Assembly: GCA_019637155.1 (NCBI GenBank)
Contig: JAHBWE010000023.1
Coordinates: 106,855-170,854, forward strand
Source of the DNA: Labilithrix sp.
GTDB taxonomy: Bacteria > Myxococcota_A > Polyangia > Polyangiales > Polyangiaceae
Direction of reading: 5' to 3'
Length of the DNA stretch: 64,000 bases
Numbering within the stretch: position 1 is the stretch's first letter; each line of letters opens with the position of its first letter. The translations under genes were made by a program, and so were the position numbers. Shown here piece by piece: positions 19,875-29,288 of the stretch. Under the pieces are notes generated by a model. It did not search any database, was not told where the DNA came from, and was given only the letters and a program-made list of their open reading frames with translations.

Positions 19875-21863
19875 GTGTCCAGGCTCTCGACGCAAGTCTT
19901 GCTCGTCCCGCTGTTGATCGCGCTCCCGCGGCTCGCCGCGGCGGACACCGCGCCGAGCGGGCTCGAAGCGATCTCGGATCACGCCGCGCGGCAGACCGCG
20001 GAGACGATCGCGTGCACCTCGCCCCCCGCGCGCCGCTACCTCCGTCACGCGCTCCGCGACATCGACGCGCGGCGATGGGGCACGGTGATGACGAGCCTCC
20101 AGGGCGACACCGTCGACCTCGTCGCGGACGCGGTCTACGCGGGCGTGCCGCTCCGCGCGTACGTCGGCGAGCCCGCCGCGACGTGCAGCGCGAACGGGCG
20201 CGCCGCGGCCCGGAGCGCGCTCGACGAGGCGGAGGAGAGCGGGATCCCGACCGAGGTCGATCGCTGCCTCGCGCGTCCGTTCCCGCAGCGCCGGCACGAT
20301 CCCGCCTGCTCCCTCGCCGCCGCCGTGCGCGGCGCGCTCGACGGAGATCCCTCCGCCGCCCGCACCCACGTCGCCGATCTGGTCGCGACGATCACGTTCG
20401 ACGTCATCTACACGGGCAAGGACCTCCCCGCGGCCCAGGTCGACGCGCTCTACGAGCACGTCGCGTACGCGCTGCGGCAGGTGATGCTCACGCGCGAGAA
20501 CGAGGACACGATCGAGGAGGACGTCGCGCGCGCGTTCGGCGACGTCGATCTCGACGCGGTGCGCGGCTGGCAGTGCGACGACGCGGCGAAGCCCGTCGCG
20601 GGCGACGACCTCGCGACCTTCTGCGCCGCGACGCGTGCAGACTACACGCCACCGGTCGCGAAGGTCGCCGACCAGCCGGTCGATCTCGAGACGCTCGCGC
20701 GCGCGGCGAGGGCGGCGCCGGCGCCGGACCGCGACGCGAAGATCGCGGAGGCGCTCCTCGGCAAGCCGGACCCGAAGGCGGCGCCGGCGAAGATCGAGCT
20801 CGGCGATCGGACCTTCACCGCCGCGAAGCCCGCCGGCCTCGGCGACGCGATCGACGCCGCCGTCGACGTCGCGCGCCTGCGCGGCGATCTCGTGGTGCTC
20901 GTCCGCGATCAGCTCCTCGGGACCGAAGTCGCGCCGGAGCGCCTCCGCGATCTCGCCGTCGTCGCGCTCCGCCTCCGCCGCGTCGCGCACGTCCTCGACG
21001 ACGCGATGGGCTCGAGCGACAGGAACGCCTACGTGCTCGGTCCGCTCGAGGTCCTGCCGACGCTCCTCCCGCGCTTCAGCGACGCGGCGGTCTCGGTGCG
21101 CGGGCCGGTGCTCCGCGCGACGTCGGGCGAGCTCCGCGCGACGGTGATCGCGGCGGAGGACGGTCACCTCCGCGAGCTCGCGACGAGCGTCGCGGCGCTG
21201 GTGGGTCCGCGCGATCGCACGAGCTGCATCGCCCCCGCCGCGGCGGGCCTCCTCGACGCGTTCGCGGCGAACGTCCCCGAGGTCCGCTCGCACGAGGACG
21301 CGTGGGCCGGCCACGAGCAGATCCGCGGCGCCGCGCGCGAGGTCGCGACGTGCACGACCGCGACGCGCGCCGATCCGGTGCTCAAGCTGAGCATCCTGCC
21401 GAGCCCCGCCCTCCGCGCGTCGTGGAACGGCGCCTACCGCAACGCGGTCGGACCGGACGGCTTCCGGCTCGTCCCGTCGCTCGACCTCCTCTCCGCGCGG
21501 ATCCGCCTTACGCCGTCCTCGGCGAAGGTGCGCGCCGCCGCGATCGTCTCCGTGCTCGACCTCGCCGCGCCGCTCGCCGAGCTCGCGATGCGCGATCCCG
21601 ATCTGAAGTACGACCGCCAGGCGACGTTGTGGCTCGACGCGATCCGCCCGCGCCTCGACGTCGCGTTCTCGGTCCCTTCGATCTCGAGCCACCTCTCGGT
21701 GGTCGGCGGCTTCGCGCTCCGCACCGTCGCGCCCTACCGCGGCGGCGGCGGCAAAGGCAACGACACCGCGACCTACCTCGCGGTCGGCACCCCCGGCGGC
21801 GCCGCAGCCGAGGCCTTCGCGTCATACGTCGAGTACAGCCTCGGCGCGAAGTACGTTTTCTAG
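19875..21863 (+). CDS. Secreted protein of unknown function, possible outer-membrane C-terminus
   Basis: The 662-residue product begins at GTG 19875 with a signal peptide (LLVPLLIALPRLAAA, cleavage near ADT). The body is helical with conserved-looking Cys in the first 250 residues. The last ~90 residues are strand-rich (LDVAFSVPSISSHLSVVGGFALR) and end in YVEYSLGAKYVF, the aromatic-terminal pattern of outer-membrane barrels. I recognise no family. The stop is followed at once by copy 2 of the 88-bp repeat. Confidence 0.7.
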   Translation: MSRLSTQVLLVPLLIALPRLAAADTAPSGLEAISDHAARQTAETIACTSPPARRYLRHALRDIDARRWGTVMTSLQGDTVDLVADAVYAGVPLRAYVGEPAATCSANGRAAARSALDEAEESGIPTEVDRCLARPFPQRRHDPACSLAAAVRGALDGDPSAARTHVADLVATITFDVIYTGKDLPAAQVDALYEHVAYALRQVMLTRENEDTIEEDVARAFGDVDLDAVRGWQCDDAAKPVAGDDLATFCAATRADYTPPVAKVADQPVDLETLARAARAAPAPDRDAKIAEALLGKPDPKAAPAKIELGDRTFTAAKPAGLGDAIDAAVDVARLRGDLVVLVRDQLLGTEVAPERLRDLAVVALRLRRVAHVLDDAMGSSDRNAYVLGPLEVLPTLLPRFSDAAVSVRGPVLRATSGELRATVIAAEDGHLRELATSVAALVGPRDRTSCIAPAAAGLLDAFAANVPEVRSHEDAWAGHEQIRGAAREVATCTTATRADPVLKLSILPSPALRASWNGAYRNAVGPDGFRLVPSLDLLSARIRLTPSSAKVRAAAIVSVLDLAAPLAELAMRDPDLKYDRQATLWLDAIRPRLDVAFSVPSISSHLSVVGGFALRTVAPYRGGGGKGNDTATYLAVGTPGGAAAEAFASYVEYSLGAKYVF

Positions 21864-21953
21864 TCGAGAGGGGCCAGCCCCTCTCGAGCTCTCCCCGCCG
21901 GGGCCTCTCCGCGCGCGGGGCGCGCGCTCCGCCGCCCCGGGCCCCCGAGAGGG
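21864..21953. repeat. Dispersed palindromic intergenic repeat, copy 2
   Basis: A 90-bp near-identical copy of the element at 9215-9302. It differs mainly by a 2-bp expansion within the GCGCGC tract about two-thirds along. It begins on the base after the stop of the secreted protein and ends 31 bp before the stop of the convergent caspase-like gene. Having the same orientation and the same position between convergent stops in both copies favours a terminator-like or REP-like role. Confidence 0.85.
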
Positions 21954-21984
21954 GACGCGCGGCGTCTTCAATGCCTGTTCGGGA

Positions 21985-23328
21985 TCAGTTGCCGCGCAGC
22001 ATCGCGTGGCCTTGGAGGTAGCGGCGGAGCTCGGTCGTCGTGGTCTGCTTCTTCGTGTTCTTCGGGCGGCAGTCTTGCGCGCGCTGATCGGCGCGGCACG
22101 ACTTGCTGACCCACACGCACGACTTCTTCTGCGGCGCGCCGCCGGCGTAGTCGCAGCGGAGCTTCTGGTCGCAGCCGGTGAAGCTGCACTCGTGCGAGTA
22201 GTCGTTCGCCCACCGCATCGGTGAGAACGGCGCGTTCGAGGAGGCGGCGGCGAAGAGGTTCCGCTTGCACTCGTCGAACCACGACGCGTCGCCGTTGCCG
22301 TTGCAGAAGAAGTCCGCGAGGACCTCCTTCACGTCGGCGTCGGAGGAGCGGCGGTCGATCGGGCGCGTCGACGGGAAGCCGTAGAGGCTCTCCGCCATGC
22401 CGCGCGTGCACGCCGCGTCGCCCTCGAAGTTGCAGAAGAACTTGTAGAAGCCGAGGCCGTACTGGAAGCCCGTGTCCTCGCGGGACCACACCCCGCGGTA
22501 CGGCGAGTCCTGCGGCTTCATGCGGACGCACGCGCCCGCGCTGCACGTCGGCGTGAGGCCGGGGCCGAAGGAGGCGGTGTTGGCGCGCGCCTTCGTCGTG
22601 CCCGCGGGCGAGTAGCCGTCGTCGTTGAAGTACCAGCGCCCGTCGCTCATCAGCTCCTGGAAGTTCGAGCCGGTGAGGGCGGCGGAGACGGGGACCTTCC
22701 ACAGCGCGGAGAGCTCCTGCGCGACGCCGGCGCCGCCGTTGCAGCCGTTGAGCGTGACGAACGGGTTGGTGTCGCGCGCGAAGTTGTCGGCGAGGATGGC
22801 GGCGTTGCCGGGCACGCTCGCGGAGAGGACGCGGTCTTCGGTGTCGACCTCGAGGAGCGCGCCGAAGGGCGAAGAGTGACCGAAGAACTCGAGGCTCGCG
22901 ATGCGGGGGAAGCGATCGAGCGCCTTGACGAGCTTCGTCGCCGAGAGCGTCTGCAGGTCGGCGAGCCGCACGCCGCTCCCGAACGGCTCGTTCGTGACGA
23001 GCGTGGAGCCGGTGCGCGCGACGTCGCGCTTCGCGTCCTTCGTGACGAAGAGGACGATCTGATCGTTCGGGTAGAGCTGCGTGTAGCGCCGCGCCTTCGT
23101 CGTCGCGGAGAAGAGCGGCAGCTCGCCGAGGTGATCGGAGTTCCCGATCAGGAGCACGCGCGTCGTCTTCGCGAGGTCGATCCGTCCGGTCCGATCGAAC
23201 GTCGCGACGAGCTCGTCCTCCGCCGCCTCCGTCGTCGGGTCATCGGCGTCGTCCTCGCTCGGCGCCGCGCACGCGAAGAGGGAGCCCACGGCGAGGCCAG
23301 CAACGACGATCGAGCGAAAGAAAGACAT
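21985..23328 (-). CDS. Putative caspase-like (clan CD) lipoprotein 1
   Basis: A ~447-residue lipoprotein (signal SIVVAGLAVGSLFAC, Cys near 20; Asp/Glu-rich linker). The next 200 residues look like an alpha/beta fold: RVLLIGNSDHLGELP, QIVLFVTKDA, then a hydrophobic strand ending in His (IASLEFFGHSSPFG) and another ending in Cys (PFVTLNGCNGG). A His-Gly-like block followed by a strand-Cys is the spacing of the catalytic dyad in clan CD peptidases (caspases, gingipains, CHAT). The C-terminal half is Cys-rich. The gene at 35935 shares the layout. ATG 23328 is preferred because the palindrome at 23342-23361 covers the earlier ATG. The peptidase assignment is an inference. Confidence 0.6.
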   Translation of the reverse strand: MSFFRSIVVAGLAVGSLFACAAPSEDDADDPTTEAAEDELVATFDRTGRIDLAKTTRVLLIGNSDHLGELPLFSATTKARRYTQLYPNDQIVLFVTKDAKRDVARTGSTLVTNEPFGSGVRLADLQTLSATKLVKALDRFPRIASLEFFGHSSPFGALLEVDTEDRVLSASVPGNAAILADNFARDTNPFVTLNGCNGGAGVAQELSALWKVPVSAALTGSNFQELMSDGRWYFNDDGYSPAGTTKARANTASFGPGLTPTCSAGACVRMKPQDSPYRGVWSREDTGFQYGLGFYKFFCNFEGDAACTRGMAESLYGFPSTRPIDRRSSDADVKEVLADFFCNGNGDASWFDECKRNLFAAASSNAPFSPMRWANDYSHECSFTGCDQKLRCDYAGGAPQKKSCVWVSKSCRADQRAQDCRPKNTKKQTTTTELRRYLQGHAMLRGN

Positions 23329-23341
23329 GCCAGGAAGTAGC

Positions 23342-23379
23342 ATGTAGGAAATTGCCTACATCTGAAATCGCGCTGAAAT
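23342..23379. promoter_or_regulatory. Putative operator: GTAGG palindrome plus direct repeat
   Basis: Just upstream of the caspase-like gene lies a perfect inverted repeat, ATGTAGG-N6-CCTACAT (23342-23361). It is followed by a direct repeat CTGAAAT-N4-CTGAAAT (23362-23379) with an 11-bp period, about one helix turn. A similar GTAGG/CCTACAT arrangement precedes the second caspase-like gene at 35886-35916. This suggests a shared transcriptional regulator. No promoter boxes are certain. Confidence 0.45.
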
Positions 23380-23488
23380 GGGGGCATTCACGCCCGCCGC
23401 CCATCCCGCCGCCCCATCCTCCCGTCGCCCAATCCCCAGACGCTGTCGCCGCGCGCCCGCGATCCGGTGCCCACCCGCTCGCTCTGCG

Positions 23489-24628
23489 TTACTCGAGAGG
23501 CTGGGTGGTGCGTTCTTCGAGGGTGGCGAGGGCGGTCGTGCGGTCGATCTTCGCGGCGGTGCTGGAGGTGCCGTGGGCGAGGACGAGCGGGCGGGCGGCT
23601 TCGGGATCGAGCTTGGCCATCGCGAGGAGGGCGGCTCTTCCGAAGTCGCCGGTCGGCGAGCGCTCGTAGGTCAGCTTCGCGAACGCGAACGCCTTCGCCC
23701 TCTGTTCGCGCGCCACGTTCGTCGCCCAGCCGAGGTCGCCGAGGTAGTCGATCCAGCGATCGGTGAGCCCACCTTCCTCGAACCGCCGCGGGTAGGCCGC
23801 GAGCGCGGCGTCGATGACGTCGGGCGGGCACCAGTTGTGCGCGTCGCCGTCGGGGCGCCCGCGGACGAAGGCGTCGTCGTATTGCTTCCGCCCGCTCAGG
23901 ATCTTCTCGACCGCGGCCTCGATGACGCTCGCGCGCGACGCGGTGAGGTCACGCGCCCAGTCGTGGCACTCCTCCACCGTCGGCGGCTTCGACGTGAGCG
24001 CGCTCGTCGCCGCGCGGCGCACCAGCTCGTCGGGCGATCGCTGCGCCTCGTCCGCCAACGAGCGGAGCGCGGCGTCGTTCGGGCGCGCGCGGAGGAGGCA
24101 CGAGACGAGGCCGGCGCGGAGCTCCACGCTCGGCGCGTCGCGCGCGAGCTTCGTGATGCGCTCGCCGAGCTGCGCCTTGTCGCGATCGACGCGGCAGAGG
24201 ATGCCGGCGAGCTCCGGCGCCGCCGCGTCGTTCGGCGGGCGCATCCCTTCGCCGATCGCGACGAGCCGCTGCGCGAGCGCCGCGTCGTCGCGGAAGAAGT
24301 CGCGATGGCGCGCGGCGTGGTACGCGCCGAACGCCGCGACGCCGGGATCGGCGTCCTCGAAGAACGCGACGAGCGTGGGCGCGTCGGCCTTCGTGACCTT
24401 CAGCGCGCGGTACGCCCGCGCCGCGTCGCAGTCGTCGTCGTAGTCGCCGATCGCGGCGGTGCACTTCGCGCGGATCTCCTTCACCGCCGCGACGAGCCGC
24501 GGCGCGTTCGCCGGATCGTGGAGGCCGACCGGCCGCGGCGCGGAGGCCTCCGGCGCCGGCGGCGCGCTCTTCCTGCACGCGACGCTCGCGAGGACGAGGG
24601 CGACGGCGACCGAAGCGACGACGCGCAT
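23489..24628 (-). CDS. HEAT-repeat-like lipoprotein
   Basis: A 379-residue lipoprotein: signal ending LVLASVAC (Cys ~18), a short Pro/Ala linker, then alpha-helical repeats. Segments such as APTLVAFFEDADPGVAAFGAYHAARH and DELVRRAATSALTS are typical HEAT-like helices, and several Cys are scattered through the domain. It is probably anchored to the periplasmic side of a membrane as a protein-binding scaffold. ATG 24628 has a strong GAAGGAG in front and lies 17 bp after the stop of the DUF4173 gene, so the two are one operon. Confidence 0.8.
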   Translation of the reverse strand: MRVVASVAVALVLASVACRKSAPPAPEASAPRPVGLHDPANAPRLVAAVKEIRAKCTAAIGDYDDDCDAARAYRALKVTKADAPTLVAFFEDADPGVAAFGAYHAARHRDFFRDDAALAQRLVAIGEGMRPPNDAAAPELAGILCRVDRDKAQLGERITKLARDAPSVELRAGLVSCLLRARPNDAALRSLADEAQRSPDELVRRAATSALTSKPPTVEECHDWARDLTASRASVIEAAVEKILSGRKQYDDAFVRGRPDGDAHNWCPPDVIDAALAAYPRRFEEGGLTDRWIDYLGDLGWATNVAREQRAKAFAFAKLTYERSPTGDFGRAALLAMAKLDPEAARPLVLAHGTSSTAAKIDRTTALATLEERTTQPLE

Positions 24629-24645
24629 CGCTCCTTCGTAGCAGG

Positions 24646-26430
24646 TCAATCCGCGTCGCGGCGGCCTTCGTTCACCGTCACGTCCGAGCGCGCGGCCGGG
24701 ATCGCGAGGAGCTCCTCGAGCGAGCGGTCCTCGTTCGCGCCGCGCGAGATCTCGAGGAGCACGCGCTTCGCGTCGGCCGGGCTCGTCGAGCCGAGCGTCC
24801 GGGCGATCTCGGCGTCGTGCGCCTCGAGCGTCGCGAGCGCGCGCGACGACGCGACGTCTCGCTCGCGCCAGGTCGTCGACGCGCGCGCCCGGGCGCGGAG
24901 CTCGTCGCGCTCGTCGGCGAGCAGCGCGGCGACGCCCTGGCGGACGCGGACGTCCGAGTGGTGGAGGAGCGGGAGGAGGCTCGGCGCGCTCTCGGCGTGA
25001 CGCGACTGCGCGAACATGTGGAGGAGGGGGCGGTGCTCGCCGGCGGAGACGCGCGCGACGTTCACCTCCGCGCCGAGGAGGTGTGTCGGCACCACCGCGT
25101 AGACGACGAGCGTGAGCGCGAGCGCGTCGAGCTGGCGGCGGAGGAGCCAGAAGAACGTCTTCTGCCGGTAGAGCTTCCACGCGACGAGCACGACGCCCGA
25201 GACGACGACGGTGGTGCCGAGGACGCCGACGATGCGGAGGTCCGAGAGGCCGCTCCGCGCGACGTGCATCGCGATGCGACGGTAGCTGCCGGCCGCGAAG
25301 CCGATGCCCTGCGCCATCCACGCGTACGCGAGGATCCGCGCCGTCTTCGCGCGCGCGTCGTACGCGAGCGGTCCCTTGAACATGACGCCGATGACGGCGG
25401 TGAGGAGGAGGAGCGCGACGGTGAGCCAGAACGCGCCCTGATGCGCGTACTCCTGCGTCGTCATGCCGGCGGGCGTCTTGCCGGTCCAGAGGTAGCCCGC
25501 GTCGAGGAGGTTCTCGACGGCGAAGAGGACGTTGAGGCCGGCGAGCGCGTTGCGCGCGACGAGGAGCGACGTCGGCGTGGCCTCGACGTCCGTCTTCGCC
25601 GCCTCGCCGCCCTTCGCGAGCCAGAGCTTCGGGCGGAAGAACGCGGTCGCGAGCGCGAGCGCTCCGAGCCAGAGGAAGACGCGGCCGAAGGAGGGGAGCG
25701 GGATCGCGCTCGCGATCGCCTCGGCGACGGCGCTCACGCCGCTCGCGACGACGGGGTTCGCGAGCGAGAGCACGCCGAGGAACATGGCGATGAGCGCGGC
25801 CGGGATCGCGATCGGGAGGATCGAGACCTCGCCGATGCGGGTCCGCGCGGTGAGGGCCTTCACGCCGCGGAGCGCCGCGCCGACGCGCGAGGGCAGCCCG
25901 ATCGGACCGTTCAGCGCGGAGAGGAACGCGTCGGGGACGAAGAGCTGGCGGCGGCGGAGCGCGAGCGCGATCACGCCGACGAGCGCGACGCCGGAGGCGA
26001 CGACGCCGAAGGTCGGCTCGAACGCGCAGCGCAGCGCGACGACGGCGCCGAGGACCTCGAGGATCGCGAGGCGCGCGGTGAGCACGCGCGGCTTCGCGGC
26101 GACGAACATGGCGGCGAGCACCACCGCGAAGAGGACCGCCGCGCCGTAGCCGCCCGCGGCGAACCCGTCCTCGTGCCAGAGCGTGACGTCGACCGCGATC
26201 GCGATCGCGGCGAGCATCGCGAGCTCGATCGGCCGGAACGCCCTCGGCTTCGCCGCCGCGCGGCGCGCCGCCTCGACCGACCAGCGCGGGGCGGCGCGGT
26301 AGGGCGGGCCATGGGGGTAGCTCGGCGCCGTCGCGTGCGCGCCGGGCGTCCACTCGGGTCCGGGAAACGGGTGCGCCTGCGGGCCGGCGCCCGGGCCGGG
26401 GAAGGGCGGAAAAGGACGAGTCGGCTGCAT
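24646..26430 (-). CDS. DUF4173-type multi-pass membrane protein with C-terminal helical domain
   Basis: A 594-residue inner-membrane protein. The first ~60 residues are Pro/Gly-rich (FPPFPGPGAGP) and cytoplasmic. About ten or more membrane segments follow (residues ~70-460), including the family-typical TTQEYAHQGAFWLTVALLLL. The last ~130 residues are soluble and HEAT-like (LLPLLHHSDVRVRQGVAALLADERDEL). Related DUF4153/DUF4173 proteins have no proven function. The start is 126 bp from the divergent SNF2 gene, a probable two-way promoter region. It is co-transcribed with the HEAT lipoprotein; their shared helical domains could interact. Confidence 0.75.
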   Translation of the reverse strand: MQPTRPFPPFPGPGAGPQAHPFPGPEWTPGAHATAPSYPHGPPYRAAPRWSVEAARRAAAKPRAFRPIELAMLAAIAIAVDVTLWHEDGFAAGGYGAAVLFAVVLAAMFVAAKPRVLTARLAILEVLGAVVALRCAFEPTFGVVASGVALVGVIALALRRRQLFVPDAFLSALNGPIGLPSRVGAALRGVKALTARTRIGEVSILPIAIPAALIAMFLGVLSLANPVVASGVSAVAEAIASAIPLPSFGRVFLWLGALALATAFFRPKLWLAKGGEAAKTDVEATPTSLLVARNALAGLNVLFAVENLLDAGYLWTGKTPAGMTTQEYAHQGAFWLTVALLLLTAVIGVMFKGPLAYDARAKTARILAYAWMAQGIGFAAGSYRRIAMHVARSGLSDLRIVGVLGTTVVVSGVVLVAWKLYRQKTFFWLLRRQLDALALTLVVYAVVPTHLLGAEVNVARVSAGEHRPLLHMFAQSRHAESAPSLLPLLHHSDVRVRQGVAALLADERDELRARARASTTWRERDVASSRALATLEAHDAEIARTLGSTSPADAKRVLLEISRGANEDRSLEELLAIPAARSDVTVNEGRRDAD

Positions 26431-26556
26431 GGGACGTACGACGCGTGGGGGCGGTCCTTCATTGCCTCCACCACCGCTGGTAGGCGACCGTTCGCCCCGC
26501 TTCCGCGACCATCCAAATCGTTGATCGATTCGGAGGGCTGTGATCTAAGGGGCCTC

Positions 26557-28965
26557 GTGCGTTTGGTCGATGACGTGACGGCTTCTCGTAGCGAGCCCGT
26601 CCCCGAGCCGCCGAAGAGCGAGACGCGACCGGTCGCGGTCGCTCCGAACGGCGGCCCCGTGCCCTGCCTGCGGCTCTTCGCCGACGAGGTCGTCATCCAT
26701 CGCACCGAGGGCCTCGGCTCGACGTTCGACAACGAGCTCGTGCCGCTGCTCGAGCTCTCGTTCGAGTACGAGGGCGTGAAGGTGCTCGCCGCGGACGAGG
26801 ACGACGAGGTCATGATCGACCTCGACCGCTTCGTGCCGCGCTCGCAGGTCGACGAGGCCCGCGCGCGGCGCATGCTCGAGAGCTTCGGCGCGGTCCCGCT
26901 CGAGTGCCTCGACGACTACGCGTGCGACGCGACGGCCGACTACGTCGTGCGCTGCGAGGGCAACGTCCACGACTTCTGCGGCTTCAGCGCGTACGTCGTC
27001 CCGCAGCTCCGCGGGATGGGATGGAAGGTCGACGTCGATCCGAAGTACCCGTTCAAGGTCGTGCAGGGCGAGCCCGCGTGGCAGGCCACCGTCACGTCGG
27101 GTCCTTCGCGCGAGGGCGACGCGGAGGGCGGCGAGAAGGAGGCCCTTCGCCCCGACTGGTTCGGCATCCAGCTCGGCGTCGTCGTCGACGGCAAGCGCGT
27201 GAACCTGCTCCCCGCGCTGCTGGAGCTCCTCGAGCGCTCGAACGGCAAGCCGCTCGCGGAGCTCGCCGCGACGACGTCGCGCAAGTGCCTCGCCCTCCCG
27301 GTCGGCGACGGCCTCTACCTCCCGATCCCGGCCGAGCGCGCGCGCGCGATCCTGCGCGTGCTCGCGGAGCTCTACGACGGCACGTCACCGAAGGGCGAGC
27401 TGCGCGTCCATCCGACGCGCGCGGGCGCGGTCCTCGCGCTCGACGAGATCTTCGCGAAGAACGGCGGCGAGATCAGCTTCGGCGGCGACGCGCGCGCGCT
27501 CGCGGTGGTGGAGGAGCAGAACGCGCCCGTCGTCCGCGTCGAGCAGCCGAAGGGCCTCCAGGCGACGCTCCGCGACTACCAGATCGACGGTGTCTCGTGG
27601 CTCCAGAACCTCCGCCAGCGCGAGGTCGGCGGCATCCTCGCCGACGACATGGGGCTCGGGAAGACGCTCCAGACGATCGCGCACGTGATGGTCGAGAAGG
27701 AGGGCGGGCGCCTCACGACGCCGGCGCTCATCATCGCGCCGACGTCGCTCGTGATGAACTGGCAGCGCGAGTTCCGGAAGTTCGCGCCCGAGCTCCGCGT
27801 CCTCGTCGTGCACGGCAGCGATCGCGCCTCCGCCTACGACGGCATCCGCGACGCCGACGTCGTCGTGACGAGCTACCCCATCGTCTGCCGCGACGAAGAG
27901 AAGTTCGCGGAGTGGGAGTTCCACCTCGTCATCCTCGACGAGGCGCAGACGATCAAGAACATGAAGAGCCGCGCCCACGTCGCGTGCCGCTCCATCGTCG
28001 CGACGCACCGCCTCGCGCTCTCCGGCACCCCGGTCGAGAACCACCTCGGCGAGCTCTGGTCGCTCCTCGACTTCGTGAACCCGGGCCTCCTCGGCGACGA
28101 GCTGCACTTCAACCGCTTCTACCGCGTCCCGATCGAGCGCCTCCGCAACGAGGACCGCCTCGCCGCGCTCCGCGAACTCGTTGCACCTTACATCCTTCGC
28201 CGCAACAAGCGCGACGTCGCGAAGGAGCTCCCGAAGAAGACGGAGGTGATGCGTCCGGTCGAGCTCCACGGCCAGCAGCGCGAGCTCTACGAGTCGATCC
28301 GCGTCGCGGCGCACGCGGAGGTACGGAAGCTCATCAAGAAGAAGGGCCTCGCCGCCTCGACGATCCCGATCCTCGGCGCGCTCACGAAGCTCCGTCAGGT
28401 CTGCTGCGATCCGCGCCTCGTGCGCATGACGAACGTCGCGCTCCCGAAGGAGTCCGCGAAGTACCGCATGTTCTTCGACCTGCTCGACAAGCAGCTCGCG
28501 GGCGGCCATCGCGTCCTCGTCTTCTCGCAGTTCACGAGCATGCTCGGTCTCCTCGAGCAGGGCCTCGTCGAGCGCAAGGTGAAGTACGCGATCCTCACCG
28601 GCTCCACGGCCGATCGCGCGGAGGCGGTCGACCAGTTCGAGAAGGGCGGCGCGAAGGTCTTCTTGATCTCGCTGAAGGCAGGCGGCACGGGCCTCACCCT
28701 GACGAGCGCCGACGTGGTCATCCATTACGACCCGTGGTGGAACCCGGCCATCCAGGCGCAGGCGACGGACCGCGCCTACCGCATCGGCCAGAAGAAGCCG
28801 GTCATCAGCTACCAGCTCTTCGCCGCCGGCAGCGTCGAGGAGCGCATCCTCGGCCTCCAGCGCTCGAAGAAACACGTCGCCGACGCAATCCTAGGTCAGG
28901 GCCCCGCCGGCAACCCCCTCGGCGAAGCCGAGCTAGACATCCTCTTCGCTCCGCTCGGCGCGTAA
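26557..28965 (+). CDS. SNF2-family DNA translocase/helicase
   Basis: An 802-residue ATPase. All SNF2 motifs are visible: DYQIDGVSWL (Q-like), DDMGLGKTLQT (Walker A, Lys ~369), IIAPTSLVMNW (Ia), ILDEAQTIKN (Walker B, Asp ~461), ALSGTPVEN (III), VLVFSQFTSML (IV), SLKAGGTGLTLTSAD (V) and QATDRAYRIGQ (VI). It uses ATP to translocate on double-stranded DNA and displace bound proteins. The N-terminal ~335 residues are an unassigned module; no SWIM zinc finger is seen. GTG 26557 is chosen because AAGGGG lies 5 nt upstream; the reading frame is open far upstream without a better start. It is a single gene, divergent from DUF4173. Confidence 0.93.
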   Translation: MRLVDDVTASRSEPVPEPPKSETRPVAVAPNGGPVPCLRLFADEVVIHRTEGLGSTFDNELVPLLELSFEYEGVKVLAADEDDEVMIDLDRFVPRSQVDEARARRMLESFGAVPLECLDDYACDATADYVVRCEGNVHDFCGFSAYVVPQLRGMGWKVDVDPKYPFKVVQGEPAWQATVTSGPSREGDAEGGEKEALRPDWFGIQLGVVVDGKRVNLLPALLELLERSNGKPLAELAATTSRKCLALPVGDGLYLPIPAERARAILRVLAELYDGTSPKGELRVHPTRAGAVLALDEIFAKNGGEISFGGDARALAVVEEQNAPVVRVEQPKGLQATLRDYQIDGVSWLQNLRQREVGGILADDMGLGKTLQTIAHVMVEKEGGRLTTPALIIAPTSLVMNWQREFRKFAPELRVLVVHGSDRASAYDGIRDADVVVTSYPIVCRDEEKFAEWEFHLVILDEAQTIKNMKSRAHVACRSIVATHRLALSGTPVENHLGELWSLLDFVNPGLLGDELHFNRFYRVPIERLRNEDRLAALRELVAPYILRRNKRDVAKELPKKTEVMRPVELHGQQRELYESIRVAAHAEVRKLIKKKGLAASTIPILGALTKLRQVCCDPRLVRMTNVALPKESAKYRMFFDLLDKQLAGGHRVLVFSQFTSMLGLLEQGLVERKVKYAILTGSTADRAEAVDQFEKGGAKVFLISLKAGGTGLTLTSADVVIHYDPWWNPAIQAQATDRAYRIGQKKPVISYQLFAAGSVEERILGLQRSKKHVADAILGQGPAGNPLGEAELDILFAPLGA

Positions 28966-28969
28966 CCGC

Positions 28970-29288
28970 ATCGCGCGCTCGTCGTGCGTCGGCGACGCGG
29001 TGCGGGCGCGGGTTGCGCTCGTCCTGCGTCGTCGTGCGTTGCGGTCCGGGCACGCGCGTCGCCCGCTCGCCCCTGCGTCGGCGATGCGGGGTCGCCCTGC
29101 GTTGTCGGCGCGGGTTGCGCGCTTCGCCTGCGTCGTCGCCGCAGGTTGCGCTCGCCTGCGTTGTCGGCGCGGGGCGGTGCGCGTGGGTTGCGCGCTCTGG
29201 GTTGGCAGTGCGGGCGCGCTTCGCTCTGCGTTGTCGGGGCGGTAGTGCGAGCGGGCGTCGTTGGGCGGCTTTGCCGAGCGTGTGGGCG
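28970..29288. repeat. Degenerate tandem repeats filling a 320-bp spacer
   Basis: The whole spacer between the SNF2 stop and the next stop consists of imperfect units of roughly 28-45 bp. The approximate consensus is CTGCGTYGTCGGCGCGGGTT followed by GCGC. Clear units begin near 29031, 29072, 29097, 29128, 29155 and 29226. No credible gene is seen inside on either strand. The repeats are too diverged to be a CRISPR array and lack constant spacers. Confidence 0.6.

Noticed and set aside
24817..26556. Upstream extension of the SNF2 frame by 580 codons
   Set aside because: The extension lies antisense to the DUF4173 membrane protein and is Arg/Glu-rich nonsense; AAGGGG before GTG 26557 marks the real start.
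28970..29288. CRISPR array in the repeat-filled spacer
   Set aside because: Units vary in length and sequence, have no constant repeat with unique spacers, and no cas genes are in the window.
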